Assembly: GCA_021397845.1 (NCBI GenBank)
Contig: CM038050.1
Location: 7,444,471-7,508,470 of the forward strand
Reading direction: 5' to 3'
From: Areca catechu
Lineage: Eukaryota > Streptophyta > Magnoliopsida > Arecales > Arecaceae
DNA: 64,000 nucleotides
Shown here: positions 37,427 to 50,164 of the stretch, one piece after another
Layout: the number at the start of each line of letters is the position of its first letter
How positions within the stretch are numbered: the stretch's first letter is position 1
Notes under the pieces: generated by a model
The model's input: only the letters and a program-made list of their open reading frames with translations
Told to the model about the DNA's origin: nothing
The model's database searches: none
Translations under genes and position numbers: made by a program

Positions 37427-38993
37427 CCTAAGTCCGAAGATTCAGTATATTTTCAAGTCCGAAAACTTGGTATTCTTATTTGGAGACTTGGTATTATTTC
37501 TCGTCTTAACTATTCAGAATTATCTTAAGTTCGAAGACTTAGTATATTTTCAAGTCCGAAGATTTGGTATTCTTATTTGGAGACTTGGTATTATTTATCG
37601 TCGCAACTATTCAGAATTATCCTAAGTCCGAAGACTTAGTGTATTTTCAAGTCCGAAGACTTGGTATTCTTATTTGGAGACTTGGTATTATTTCTCATCT
37701 CAACTATTCAGAATTATCCTAAGTCCGAAGACTTAGTGTATTTTCAAGTCCGAAGATTTGGTATTCTTATTTGGAGACTTGGTATTATTTTTCATCTCAA
37801 CTATTCAGAATTATCCTAAATTCGAAGACTTAGTATATTTTCAAGTCCGATGATTTGGTATTCTTATTTGGAGACTTGGTATTATTTCTTATCTCAACTA
37901 TTCAGAATTATCCTAAGTCTGAAGACTTAGTATATTTTCAATTCCGAAGACTTGGTATTCTTATATGGAGACTTGGTATTATTTCTCGTCTCAACTATTC
38001 AGAATTATCCTAAGTCCAAAGACTTAGTTTATTTTCAAGTCCGAAGACTTGGTATTCTTATCCGGAGATTTGATATTACTATTTGGAAATATAATTTCTT
38101 AAGATCAGGATCTCATTTATCCTAAATCTGAAGACTTAGTATTATTTCCAAGTTCAAAGACTTGGCATTATTATTTGGAAACTTGATTTCTCAAGATCAA
38201 GATTATTCATTTATCCTAAGTTCGAAGATTTAGTATTATTTTCAAGTTCGAAGACTTGGAATTATATGGAAACTTGATTTCTCAAGATCAAGATTATTTA
38301 TTTATCCTAAGTCCGAAGACTTAGTGTATTTTCAAGTCCCAAGACTTGATATTATTATATGAAGACTTGGTATTTCTTCAGTCTTGATTATTCTCAGCTA
38401 TCCTAAGTTCGAAGACTTAGTATATTTCCAAGTTCGAAGACTTGGTATTATTATTTGGAAACCTGATTTCTCAAGATCAGAATTTTATTTATCCTAAGTC
38501 TGAATACTTAGTATTATTTTCAAGTTCAAAGACTTGGTATTATTATTTGGAAACCTGATTTCTCAAAATCAGGATTACTCATTTATCCTAAGTCTAAAGA
38601 CTTAGTATTATTTTTAAGTCCGAAGACTTGGTGTTATTATCTGGAAACTCGATTTCTCAAAATTAAGATCTCAGAATCATTCAAAATTATTCAAAGTCCG
38701 AAGACTTAGTGTTATTTAAAATCTGAAGACTTGATATATTCTTCTCAAGATCTCAGAATTGATCGGAATTATCCTAAGTCTGAAGACTTGGTGATATTTT
38801 AAATCCGAAGTCTCAAGATCTCAGAATCATTCAGAATTATTCTAAGTCCGATGACTTAGTATTACTTTAAGTCTGGAGTATATTATTCTCAAGATCTCAG
38901 AATTGTTTGGAATTATTTAAAATTTGAAGACTTGATATATTCTTCTCAAGATCTCAGAATTGTTCGGAATTATCCTAAGTCCGAAGACTTAGT
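37427..38993. repeat. 97-bp tandem array encoding paired hairpins
   Basis: The first seven anchors (CCTAAGTCC and variants) at 37524, 37621, 37718, 37815, 37912 and 38009 are exactly 97 bp apart; later units are more divergent. Each unit carries two short palindromes, CTAAGTCCGAAGACTTAG and CAAGTCCGAAGACTTG, both able to form stems closed by a CGAA loop. The array resumes at 40241 after a solo LTR insertion. Confidence 0.85.
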
Positions 38994-40235
38994 TGATGTG
39001 GGACTGAACGTTCTCATACCAAGACTGGTGCGGGACAGGCTAACAAATTCTAGACCTAAAAAATTGATTCAGACCGTTGATCATTAAGAAACGATCTCTA
39101 GATTAGGTTGTCCAATTTAATTAAATTAAATCTAATTAAATAGAAATGACCAGCAATTGATTGGGTCAGGTTATCGAAATGGATCTCACCCGAAAACACG
39201 GAACCTCATAAAATTTGGAAGAGGGAGATCGTCCAAAATCCGGACCAGTAGTTCATGGACGAGATTGATCTGAAGCCGTTGGACCTGAATCACCAAAAAT
39301 AAGCAATGTATCAATTCCAAATCAAAATAAATAAACAAATTAATCATAATAAATCCAGCACTCTGATATCTGTGCAGCTTTAAAATCCAGGTAGCTTTAG
39401 GATCCGTGCGGCTCTGAAAATCATGTGGCTTTGAAAATCGTGCAGCTCTGGACCGGAGGGAGGTTTTCCGGTTGGCAGTGGGCGCTCGGTCTGTCGGACG
39501 GGTGTTGGTCGTGGAGGGTACGTCTGCAACGGCGGCTAGCACGGGAGGGGCCTCGTGGAAGGGCTCAGATGGCGTTGGTGGCAGGCGGAAGGGTCGGCTT
39601 GGCTTGGTTGGAGACTTCCGGTCGGCCGGTGGTGGTGAGGCGTCGCAGGAGGCTAGGGGATCCGGCGACTTGGGGCTTCGGTCGGGCAGATCTCGGGGGA
39701 GGATGGTGGTCGGACGGTGTTGGTGGGTGTTAGTCTTGCTTCGATTGATTGGTTCGGGAGAAGTCACTTGGAGGAGAAATAGAGGAGGGAAAACATAGAG
39801 AAGAGAAAGAGGAATGAGAATGAGGGAGAACCGGGAAGAGGAGATAGAACCGGGAAGAAGAGGGATCTGAGAAGAGACGGAGAGGGGGAAGAAGAATTGA
39901 GAAGAAGAGAGGGGGGAAGGAATCGGGACGCACCTTGAATTCTTTTCTCAAATAATATTCTTTGCTATTTTTTTTATTCATGACAAACATACCTTAAATA
40001 AAGCAACAACGATAAAGATAAATCCTAAACAATCACAAAATAATCGGAACAACTAAGTATTCTGATAACTCTAAAAAAATAAAAAATCTGATCTCCGATT
40101 CGGAGATATTCCAAATCTCACGTACACCCATAAAAAAATAAAATGATACATCAAGAATCGTGATAGGCTGGCACCGAAATCTGGACTGGTTGGGTCTGGA
40201 CTGGCTGGATCTGAACTGGCTCAATGTCCCCATCA
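38994..40235. mobile_element. Solo LTR (1242 bp) inserted in the 97-bp array
   Basis: The ends are TGATGTGGGAC and GTCCCCATCA, imperfect inverted repeats in a TG...CA frame. The 5-bp flanks are TTAGT on the left and TTAAT on the right, a target-site duplication with one difference. Removing the insert restores array sequence like that at 38785. A relative lies at 11042-12350. Confidence 0.75.
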
Positions 40236-40433
40236 TTAATGATATTTTAAATTTGAAGTCTCAAGATCTCAGAATCATTCAGAATTATTCTGGGTCCGAT
40301 AACTTAGTATTACTTTAAGTCTGAAATATATTATTCTTTCATTCAGCTTCACATCTTCGGCCTAAAGGTTTGAAATATACCTTTGAAAAATTTGAAATAT
40401 GCCTTTGGAGTATAAAATTCTGGTACTTTCATT

Positions 40434-40994
40434 TTCGAAATAAAATTATTTCGAACTTGGAAGTGGGGGACATCTGTTATGATAATCCGACTCAATATAA
40501 AATGATTACTGGTCCATCAGTCGAGCCAATTTTAAATTTTTCGATCTATAGGCTGAACCAATGCACTAAAAAAAATCTCTTTAAGCATGGTCCGAAGAGT
40601 ACACCTAGGCCTGGTCCAAAGAATACATCTGATATGTTACTCTATCCTTCGGCTTCGTATATTCAGCCTGGTCCGAAGAAGCAAGCCTATTGACTATTTT
40701 TCTTTGGCTTCATATCTTCAGCTTGGTCCGAAGAACTTGGTCCGAAGAAGTAAGCTTATTAATTATTCTTTCGGCTTCATATCTTCAGCCTGGTTCGGAA
40801 AACTTGGTCCGAAGAACCTGGTCTGAAGAAGTAAACCTATTGATTATATTCTTTCGGCTTCATATCTTCTTCAGCTACGGCATGTACTTTGGAGGTATCT
40901 TTCGAAGGTTCAGGCTCCGTTTCTCATAAACGACAAATTTTGATACTCCCATTTTCGAAATAAAATTATTTCGAACTTGGAAGTGCGGGGCATC
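40434..40994 (+). repeat. Duplicated polypurine tract and LTR start
   Basis: ATTTCGAACTTGGAAGTGGG before TGTTATGATAATCC at 40475 recurs as ATTTCGAACTTGGAAGTGCG before TATTATGATAATCC at 40995. The piece between holds the first part of an LTR and several TTCGGCTTC / GGTCCGAAGAA repeats. This fits an unequal exchange or slippage inside the LTR. Confidence 0.7.
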
Positions 40995-41840
40995 TATTAT
41001 GATAATCCAGTTCAATATAAAATGATTTTCGGTCCAACGATTAAACCAATTTCAACATTTTGGTCTATTGACCGAATCAATACACTAAAAGAAATCTATT
41101 TGGTATGGTCTGAAGAGTATGCCTAGAATATGTTTTCTTTCCTTCGGCTTCGTATCTTCAGCCTGGTCCAAAGACTATGCCTATATGATGTTATTATTTT
41201 GTTCGGCTTCGTATCTTCAGCCTGGTCCGAAGACTATGCCTTAGAATATTTTTGTCTCTTCGACACTACAGTAAGTAGTTTTTTCTTGTTCACTCCAAAG
41301 GAATATGTCCGAAGCATAAAACTAATATTTCCTAAAGCCATCTCAAGGAAGGCCCTCCGAAATACTAGTTATATCAACTTCGGACACTCTCTAAAAGGAC
41401 TATATTTGAAACTTTTGGACAATCTTTCAACTTAAAATGGTTAAAGGCTGTTTCAGTTGTAACCACCCACATGGTCGAATAACTGATTTTCTGGCCGCCA
41501 CTACTTACTGTTATGAGGAGGTTTTAATAACTAACTCCCATAACCGTAAGTAGTTACACTTATGCCTATAAATACTGATAAGAGGGAACACTCAGGTAAG
41601 CTAAGCTAAGCGAGGCTAAGCCAAGCTAACTATGAGCAAACTTGAGCCATTTTCTTTCTTCTTCTCACCATTCTCTGCTCTCAAGCTCTCCATTTTGCTG
41701 CCTGAGTTCTTGCTGACTTTGGTATTGGAGTGTCCCCTACCAAAAAAATTCCGGTCATGGAAGTTGTTTTGCAGGTTCCGGTTGACGGCGATTCGGCGGA
41801 CGAATTACTCCATTCGATCGGCGGGGATTCAGCATCAATA
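40995..41840 (+). repeat. 3' LTR
   Basis: It aligns with the 5' LTR, with a TATA box TATAAATA at 41567 and the same GGCGGGGATT...CATCAATA end. It is longer than the 5' LTR, partly through extra TTCGGCTTCGTATCTTCAGC units near 41145-41220. The right flank is ATAATAATAATAATT. Confidence 0.8.
41714..41775 (+). promoter_or_regulatory. U5 module, copy e
   Basis: GACTTTGGTATTGGAGTGTC, then CCTACC...GGTCATGG and AAGTTGTTTTGCAGGTTCCG. Confidence 0.45.
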
Positions 41841-41845
41841 ATAAT

Positions 41846-44640
41846 AATAATTTCAAATCTAAGAGACAGATGCCCCGATGGCGATCCCTTCACGGATGGA
41901 GGATTTTTTTTTGAGGTTCAAAGATTAGTCAAGGAACCTGCACATAAGCTATATCAAGTTCTAAAATATCTAGGGATCGAATGCTTCTGAAGTCCAAGAG
42001 ATCAATTATTTTTTTTAAGTCCCATTGGTTGACTTTGGGTCAACTAAGACTGTCTAGCTAGGTTTGGGTTAGATACTTTCTCAAGTGGCACCTATATCCT
42101 ATTTCCTGCTTTCAGGCAAATATTTAAATAAAGAAGAATCCATGGGGTGCTTGTTTCTGGACATAAGTTTATTTTGTCCTTTCTATTGTATTATCCACAA
42201 CATGATTTGTAATTACACAAATAGTTCACTATAAGTAAAATTCCGAAGAAAGTGAAGATTTTCTACCCAAAAAAAAAAGAAAGTGAACATTAAAGATCTA
42301 ATCATTTAATGCTCATCATGTAATTAGCTAATCTCTTAGGCAAATCACCATATGATCTCCATGGATGTCTGCTATTACGATTTTTATGTAGAAAGTCTTC
42401 TCATGACTTAGCTTGTGCTTGGCATAATTATTCTACAAGTTTTGCCTTTTCCTTTCATGCTACAAAACAAATTCTTATACTTGCTAACCTGGTGTAAGTT
42501 ATGCTTGATGTGATGTTTGGCTGTAAGTTCTGGGATAAGATTGCTTTCGCATAAAATGGATGAATAACATGTTTACCACTATCATTAATCACCAGCCTAT
42601 TTATTTTTGTAGGCATTTTGTTGAAAGAAATGATGAACTCCTTACTATATTCCACATAAAATTAGTAATTTGTCCCTCAAATAAGATGGGTAACTTTGTT
42701 ATAAAGAGAAGTACCACTGCTTATAGTCCCAACTAGGAATCACAACTATCTTCTATAACTAACAGTGGGCCAACTAGAAGCCGAAGCATCAATGCAACAA
42801 CTAGAAACTAAACAAGATGATGACGTTACAACTATAATAGACCACCTATCTTGCCAGAAATAGGTAATTCTATGTATAACCAAAAAAAAAAAAAAAAGGC
42901 TGGCATGAATTGGAGCATTTATAATAGGAAGGTCTAGATGGGATCTCTTGGAATGGTTATGCCTGTCATAAGAACCTTTGAATGGAACAACCACTCCTTT
43001 ATGTCATTTTTTTTTTTATGATTGTTTGGTAGGCTGCTTTATGCATGCCCAGTTTTTGGTTTTTTTTTGTATGGCTTAAAATTCTAAATAGTTTGCATCA
43101 CTGCATCACCTATCATGACTGCCATCAGAAGATGGATAACTGTCAATAGTAACATATCTTGTATGACACATAAAAGTTATCTTACTTGTTAGCCATTCAA
43201 TCTTTGTCATTGACATCCATATAGTATTATTTCAATACAAACATGGCAACGCAAGATTTATGCTTCTTTTTTTTTAATTTTTTTTACTGCTACCAGCCTT
43301 TTTACAATTTGCCAGTCTCAAAGAATAATAGAGGCTTATAATTGATTCGAATGATGATGAATGCGTATCCACAAGGCATGCGACATAGATGGATTCATCA
43401 GATCAACTGGCCAGGAATCCAGTACAGAATCCACATGGCACCAGCGAAGAAATATCATGGTGTGGGCTGGCTATTCATGTTCAACATCATTCTTCCAAAG
43501 GAATGCCAAATGATGGTAAACCTACCGCCACTTGTTTTTACCCAAAGAAAAAAGAAAAAAAGAAAAAAACCACCACCATTTATCATGCGCACTGCTTGCT
43601 AGCCTGGATAGACCTGGCTAGTTATCATGGGCAAGTTCGCTGTGAGTCACGTTTCCTATGGCATTATCATTTCGATATAACTCTACAACCGAAACTTTGT
43701 CCGCTTCCCGCTGTCATGACATGCGCAACAATGGAATGTACGATTCAACAGGCGTGTTGGTTTGAACTTTAAAGCACCAATACCATCACGTCACGTAATG
43801 CCAGCAATGCGGAGGAAAAAAATGGCCAATAGAATTGGCCCTCTCAGCATTCTACTTCCAATACTGTGAGGATCTCTAATCATGATCTAAAAAAGTACAG
43901 CACCAGACTCAGACTCCTTGCTTGCTAACTAAAGAATGACATTCCACCTGTATCACATTTTGAATCCTGGAAATTGAAGGAAAGGCAGAGTGTGCCAGCT
44001 GGGATAGAATGGAAAAAATTCAAGGCTCCACAAAATGGAAATTTTATAAAAACTTATCAGTCAGAGCAATAATAAATGATATATCAAAGCATATATCGGT
44101 TGTCACAATTTGAATCAGATATGCCAAGAACCCACCCCTTTTTCCAATTAATAGCTGAAATTTGAGCAGGTTCACTGATAGCAACGCTGATGAAAAGCTA
44201 GTGGGCAATCAAGTGCAGCAGATAGTAAAAATGGCAATGCGTATATACATCAATCAAACCACATATTAGAAAAATACCAGATATTAAAAAAAATAATGAC
44301 TTCAATAAAAGTGCATGGCGTCTGACAGATGCGTTTAAATACAGGACCCAGGACCAGAAATCACATGTACAGCAACAAAGAGAAAGGCGGAAAGGGAAAG
44401 CTACTTGCTAGAAGAATTTAGGCATGAATCAAACAGGGTGCACCTATTTTCTAAAAATGATAACAAAATTTGATTACCAGACACCTAATAGCCAGCCAAA
44501 AGAGTAAAGATTAGATCAGCACCAGAAACTGCAAGGCAAAATTTTTCATTGTTCTGGCACCAGGGATGGTAGCAAGGCAGGTGGAATCGAAGCATTTATG
44601 AAGAATTCATTATTTTCTCTACCAAAAGCAATGGAGGATT
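41846..44640. other. Intergenic region, probably including the 3' UTR of the kinase gene
   Basis: Short ORFs only; none was recognised. A-runs lie at 42884-42898 and 43550-43568. The kinase 3' UTR should lie just left of 44641, but no polyadenylation signal was fixed. Confidence 0.5.
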
Positions 44641-47600
44641 TCATTTTAGTCCCCTCAACTGGTCTCTTTCAGGTCCGCCACTTGGTCTTTTTTCACTGTC
44701 CCTTCTCGTTCGAGGTGGAGTACCTGGTGCTGTCAAACGAGAAGCATTTTGATTTGATTGGGCTTCAGGGATGTAAGTTTGGGAAGCAAGGTAAGTAAGA
44801 GCAGTAACCACATCAGCTATTAAAGGCCTCATGGTAGGCTGCTCCTGAACGCACATAGCAGCAACAGCAAGTGCCTGGTATAAGCCTCTCACAGGGTACT
44901 GGCCCTGAAGCATCGGGTCTGCCATCTGCGAGAATTTCCTTCTGTCCTTGAAAAGGGGTCGGGCCTGCAAATAAGCATACATCACATTCACAAGGATGCA
45001 TATGCATGAACATCTTAGCAAAGAACAAAGCCTTCACCGTAGGAAATATTATTTGAAGTGCAAAGAATGAAAAATTCTTTTTCAGAAAGAACCATGAAAG
45101 CATCGAGCCATAAAGTCCTTTCCTTCACTACTAAGAAGGTCTACAGAAGTGATTCTCCACAATAAAGAATGACTTCCCAAGGGAAGAACTAACTTCCAAA
45201 CAGAAATGCAGCTTGCACCCATGACTCTCCTGTCTGGAACTTAGCCAGAGGCAATGCCCTCACAAGATTCCAAATGATTCTGGCAGAGCCAGTCCAAGCT
45301 CAAGCTGTAAACCCAAACTTAATGTCAACAAGTACATCGGGTTTCATAGCTTAGAATCCAATTGTAACCAAAAGTAGGAAAGTTCAGTTTATTTGGATGA
45401 CACCAAAGTTACTGCATGGAAGTTTATGGTAAATTAAAAAAATAATAAAAAACAAAAGGAACCAAAAATGACCTCACAATTTTTTTTTTTCGTTCATGGA
45501 CACAGCAAGATTCATGCACATATACATTGCTCGTTAAACTTCAGAGCTAGAACTCTGAGGTCAGGTTATGTTCTAGAACACAAGTTAATACTTAATATTC
45601 ATGCTAACTAGGCTGAGATAATAAAGTGTTTCTTGGAAAGAAATATTTGAATGCCTTAGAAATATGAGATAGGAAATGCGTGTGCATGCTTGCATGCACA
45701 TAGAAACAAGGATGAATGGGAAAAAAGGCAGAGTCCCGTACCCATGCAACGAGATTGTGCTCCCCTGCAGCTCTAGAATTGTCAATAGCCCTTCTTCCAG
45801 TGATAAGCTCCAGAAGAACAACCCCAAAGCTATAAACATCTGATTTTAGTGTCAGTTGTCCAGTCATTGCATATTCAGGTGCACAATATCCATAAGTACC
45901 CATTACCCTAGTGGAAACATGAGTTTTATCACCAACAGGACCAAGCTTTGCCAAGCCAAAATCAGATAACTTGGGATGATATCCCTCTCCAAGCAAAATG
46001 TTTGAGCACTTCAGATCACGGTATATAACAGGAGGATTGGCCCTGTCATGCAAATACTCTAATCCTTTAGCTGCACCAGCAGCTATTTTCATTCTTGTGT
46101 TCCAGTCAAGCCTCTTCTTGTCTGGAGAAGGGTCTGTTGCAAGCAAGGAAATTAAATAAACAGGAGTACTTCAGTGCTGAAAAGATAGCATATTAAGTAT
46201 ATGAGAAATGCAATCCACTCAACAAAACATATACACGGGATGATACAATAGCTTACCATGAAGATGATCCTCCAAGGATCCTAAAGGCATGTACTCATAA
46301 ACTAAAAGCCTTTGATCTCCATCAGCACAATAGCCGATCAGGTTAACAAGGTTAGGGTGGTGAAGTAGACTCAACATCAGAACTTCAACAAGGAATTCTC
46401 TGTTTCCTTGCAAGCCATTACGGTCAAGCTGCTTTATAGCCACAATCTATGCAGAACACAAGAAAATTCCATATTATCAATTTAATAATACTTTCTTTAA
46501 TCAAAGAAACTTTTATTTTTTTTGCACTCCTCTTAGTCAAAGCAGAGCAGCAATGTCAAACCACTCCATCATTTTTTAGATTGAGAATGCAAGTGGCAAA
46601 AGAAAAGCAGGGATGCAAGATTAAAATTTTTTGAGCAAAGATTACCAAATATTTCAGCTAAGTGAAGTTATTGAAGGAAAACAAAAATATTATCTGACAA
46701 ATTTCACTTTTGGAAGCTTTGGAACTATGTAAAAGTTAACTTCCACTTTCCAAACTGACATGCACGCGTGCGAACGTGCATACAAAGAGAGAGACTAAAT
46801 TGCAAGCACGGTGAAATACAGTGAAAAAAAAAAAATCAAAGATTAACAGAGCAAGGATAACAAAGGCTGACCTGGTTGATACCGTCCAACTTGCCCTTAT
46901 AAACTCGGCCAAACCCTCCTTCTCCTAAAAGGCAATCAGCTCTGAAATTCTTGGTTGCTGCAGCCAGTTCACGAAATGTAAATGTCTGAGCAGCAATATG
47001 TTCAGCCTCTTTTGCATCCTGTGAGCTCTGTTTCTTTATATCTGACAAGGAATTGGATTTTGACTTCTCTGCTGAAGAAAAAACAGAAATGAATTACTAA
47101 AAGATAGATTTGAGAACATGAGAACAAAATGAATGGTCAAATAACAGGGAAAAATTGGAACTTCGTATCATTGATTTAAAAAGCAAATATCACAGTCCCA
47201 TCTGTTTATTGTTATTAGTCCACGAGGAAGACTCTTACGTTCCACTGCCTAATTCAAAGTCAAAGATAGCTAAATGCATATCGGTAGCCAGCAAAGACTA
47301 AATATTAAAATTTTCCACTTTAGAAGCCTCAGTTATTTCTAGCCACAGGATAACCAGACTGAAATGAGCATTGTGTGCTCAATTCACCACGACAGCATAG
47401 CGATTTTAGTTGGAAACCCTAAGGCAATATGCCACTCAATATTTTTAAATATGAATTTAAATGCAGATTAATAGGAAATCGAACTATAATTGAATCAAAA
47501 GTTACAATTTTTATTTATTCAAACTATATACACGCTACACGCGGAAAAAGCATTAATTAATGCATCGAGCATGACATGTGTGCAGATATGGAAACACCGA

Positions 47601-48165
47601 GCACACCACAGCTAATTAAACGATCTAATCATCGCCCAACAGAAAAAAAAAAGCTCATCCTATAGAAGCAACAGGAAATTTATTTCCAAGGGAATGGTGA
47701 TAAGAAACACCAAACATTTATATAGACCATTGGCGCAATCGTCTCCGCCCAAGCCCCATCAAAGTCATCACCTTTACGCTAATCGTGTAGATCAAAACCA
47801 TCACGGAGTAGAAAGAGTTCCTTTGAAAGGCCAAAAACCAACCCAATATCCAATCTTCAGAGAAATACAACCTGAAGTCCTAAAAAGAGAACACCTACAG
47901 ATCGAGTGATTCCCCTCGGCAAACCCTAACTTTTAACTGGAATCTGGAACAATCCGACCCAAAATCCATATCCGAAAAGACAAAAATTGGAAGAAGCTCC
48001 CATGCCAGGCCGACTCGACAGATTTAAAAACCAACAAATGAAGCAAAGGAAACCAAGGAAAAAAACACAAATTCGTTACGGATTCCAAGCACCTGAGGCC
48101 GGTGGGATCTGATCCTTCTCCTTGCCCTTCTTGCTCGGCTCTCCGGCGCACAGAAAGCACCCCAT
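44641..48165 (-). CDS. Receptor-like cytoplasmic kinase, RLCK-VII (PBL7/CDL1-like), 5 exons, 392 aa
   Basis: Minus-strand exons: 48093-48165, 46872-47071, 46257-46446, 45742-46133, 44641-44964 (1179 nt with stop; phases agree). The protein starts MGCFLCAGEPSKKGKEKD, with glycine 2 and cysteines 3 and 6 suited to myristoylation and palmitoylation, hence the plasma membrane. The kinase domain (about residues 68-345) has GEGGFGRVYKG at 74-84, the ATP-binding lysine K96 in VAIKQLD, YRDLKCSN with catalytic D194, DFG at 212-214, and MGTYGYCAPEY. The C-terminal tail is polar and rich in R, S and P. All key residues are present, so it should be an active serine/threonine kinase. RLCK-VII members relay signals from surface receptors in immunity and growth; the exact partner cannot be told. 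The nearest remembered relatives are CDL1/PBL7 and PBL27 (NREFLVEVLMLSLLHHPNLV is typical). Confidence 0.93.
47066..47077 (-). other. Tandem NAGNAG acceptor at kinase exon 2
   Basis: The intron 1 end on the minus strand reads TTCTTCAGCAGAG. Splicing after either AG keeps the frame and differs only by one codon (PAS-AEKS or PAS-EKS). Confidence 0.6.
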
Positions 48166-49480
48166 CTCCCCTTCCCACCGATCGTTCTCGAGCTCTCCTT
48201 CCCCTCCCCTCTTCCAGCTCCCCCAGGAACAAGTGAGAAAAAGCGAGTGACGGAGGAGGAAATAAAGAGGAAGGACTCCGATCGGTTAAAAAACTTAAAA
48301 TTAGTTGAAGAAAAACTTTACTTATAATTTTAATTCCCGATCACATCGCGTACTCGAGAGCAGCCGTTGCTTGGAAAACCCTCAAAATGGAAAGACGGAG
48401 CGATCTGGACCGTTGGATCGAAGATCCACATGACCGTGGGCCCCGATCTTGACCGAAAACACGCGGTTCCGGTATTCTTTTTATTTAAATTATTTTGGTA
48501 TACCGATGTTGGTTTTACCTGGAAATATCAAATATAGTTATTTTTTTAACTTTTAAATTACATTGAATACGCTGGGCCCTCTTTAAAATATTTCTTATTT
48601 GATTTTTGTAGCCCGATTCGTAAACCGGACGGCGAACCGGCGACGCTGGACTCTTTCTTTATGCTTTTGTTCTAGAAAAGTTGTGCAACGCCAAGAGATG
48701 GCGTGGTTCTGGCGAGGGCGAAGCGCAGGTTAACTGGACCAGCGTGACTCGGTAGCCAGTATTTGGACCCGGTCGCAGTCCAATATGAAATAAGTCTTGA
48801 TCCTTGACTTAAATCTGAAAATATTCGATAACAGAGCAGCTGTAGACCCCTAACTTATGTTTCGGATTAGAATGATGGTTGAAATTAGAAGTTTAGAATG
48901 ATAAGCATGGTCAACGATGCTGATGTTGAGGAAAATCTTTGCATCATTGGAAGAAAGGTGAATATGTTGAATTCTGAAAAAAATAAGAATCAACGTGGGG
49001 CAAAGAAAGCACTTCAGTTGCTCAGACGCAAGCAATGTAGTCCATCGTGGTTTGGCGAGGGATCTCAAGCAATGTAGTCCATTGTGGTTTGGGGATGTTT
49101 TGGATCACAATAGAGATTGGGAAAAAAATATATTTCCAGAGATCTATGATTGGAGGTCCAGTAGTTGGGTGGAAGTGGTGGCAAAATATGATTCTTTCAA
49201 CAAATCTTAGGTTTATTAAATATATTTATAATCATCTATTACTTGCAATATCTAGCTTTTTTTTTTTTTTTTTTGAATCAGCACAAATATTTTTGTAGGT
49301 ACTGATTTTTGACTCATATCTTGTTGATGGTTGTAAGGTAGCGGCAGCAAAACCTGTAAAACAAGTTTCTAATTCGAGTTGGCTTCAGCCGAAATCCTTC
49401 AATGCTCAAATCAAAAATAAAAAAATAAATGAGCGTGAGGAAGATGATATCATATCTTAAGGATTTCCTTTAATCTTTAT
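48166..49480. other. 5' flank of the kinase gene
   Basis: The first part should hold the kinase 5' UTR and promoter (minus orientation); it is pyrimidine-rich on the minus strand near 48170-48260. No clear TATA box was fixed. Farther right are short ORFs without a recognised product and a T-run at 49259-49274. Confidence 0.45.
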
Positions 49481-49489
49481 TTACGGGCA

Positions 49490-49700
49490 TGGGTTAAAAC
49501 ATCACTCGACTCATCAATGGATGAGGCAGTTGGCTATTGCTAAGATCTTTGTAAGGCTAATCCCTTTATTATTGCGAGCTTTTGCTCAACTCATCTATAG
49601 ATAAGGAGCGCTAGTTAGCCATCACTGGAGTCCTCATAAGATTATTCCCTTTATTATCATACAATAGGTTCTCGAATGGTTAGCTCCTTCGCATTCGTGG
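49490..49700. repeat. Minisatellite, left part
   Basis: Units of about 90-110 bp hold CTCGACTCATC(T)ATAGATAAGGAG, TTGGCTATTGCTAAGAT and CCCTTTATTATCATAC. The same units resume at 59340-59555, on the other side of two nested insertions. Confidence 0.7.
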
Positions 49701-50164
49701 ATAGAAATGAAAATATGTCGGATCGAATTGGATCATAAATGACTCTGACCGAACCCGGTTCTTTGATCAAGTCTTATTATTGGACCTAAACCCAATATGA
49801 TAGAAGATCGAGTCAATTCGAATCTACCTATAGTCAAAATTTTCAATCCAATGGATCATTTGGATTGAATCCGGTCCGCATATAATTTAGTCATAATCTA
49901 AAAAATTCGAGTCTGGATCAAGTTAAATAAAATTTAGACAAATATGTTTTAATTATCACATAGCCAACTACTATTAATCACATAAAATAAATAAGAAAAA
50001 AATACTTTTAAAATATATTAGGATTTAAAATAATTATAAATCTATATTTATGTCAAAAATATAATCCATAAAAATCTTAAATCATAATTTAGATATCTAA
50101 ATAAGTTTGAATCATAATAGTATCATCAAGTTCTGGTCAGGTCAGGTCAGGTCAGATTGGATTC
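49701..50164. repeat. GGTCA/GGATC-rich dispersed repeat, left part
   Basis: AT-rich sequence with scattered GGATCGAATTGGATC, GACCGAACCCGG and a GGTCAGGTCAGGTCAGGTCA end. It continues at 59183-59339 after the LTR retrotransposon. Confidence 0.55.

Larger units (their letters stand above)
34992..41840 (+). mobile_element. Non-autonomous LTR retrotransposon made of tandem arrays
   Basis: It has two related LTRs (34992-35760 and 40995-41840), a primer binding site at 35764 and a purine-rich tract before the 3' LTR. Between them there is no gag or pol. The interior is a chain of tandem arrays with periods of 57, 36, about 95 and 97 bp, plus a partial LTR-like piece and a later solo LTR. It sits in an AAT-type microsatellite, so the target-site duplication cannot be read. 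It would depend on proteins from another element for movement, and the LTRs have diverged, so it is probably old. Confidence 0.8.

Noticed and set aside
35785..38990. CRISPR-like reading of the regular arrays
   Set aside because: Units are contiguous and similar along their whole length, with no unique spacers, and the context is a plant LTR element.
39186..39798. 193-codon minus ORF (proline/arginine-rich) in the solo LTR
   Set aside because: Not shared with the copy at 11042-12350; low complexity and no domain.
42746..42994. Possible LINE fragment between the LTR element and the kinase
   Set aside because: An A-run is present, but no RNase H or reverse transcriptase motif could be read in any frame.
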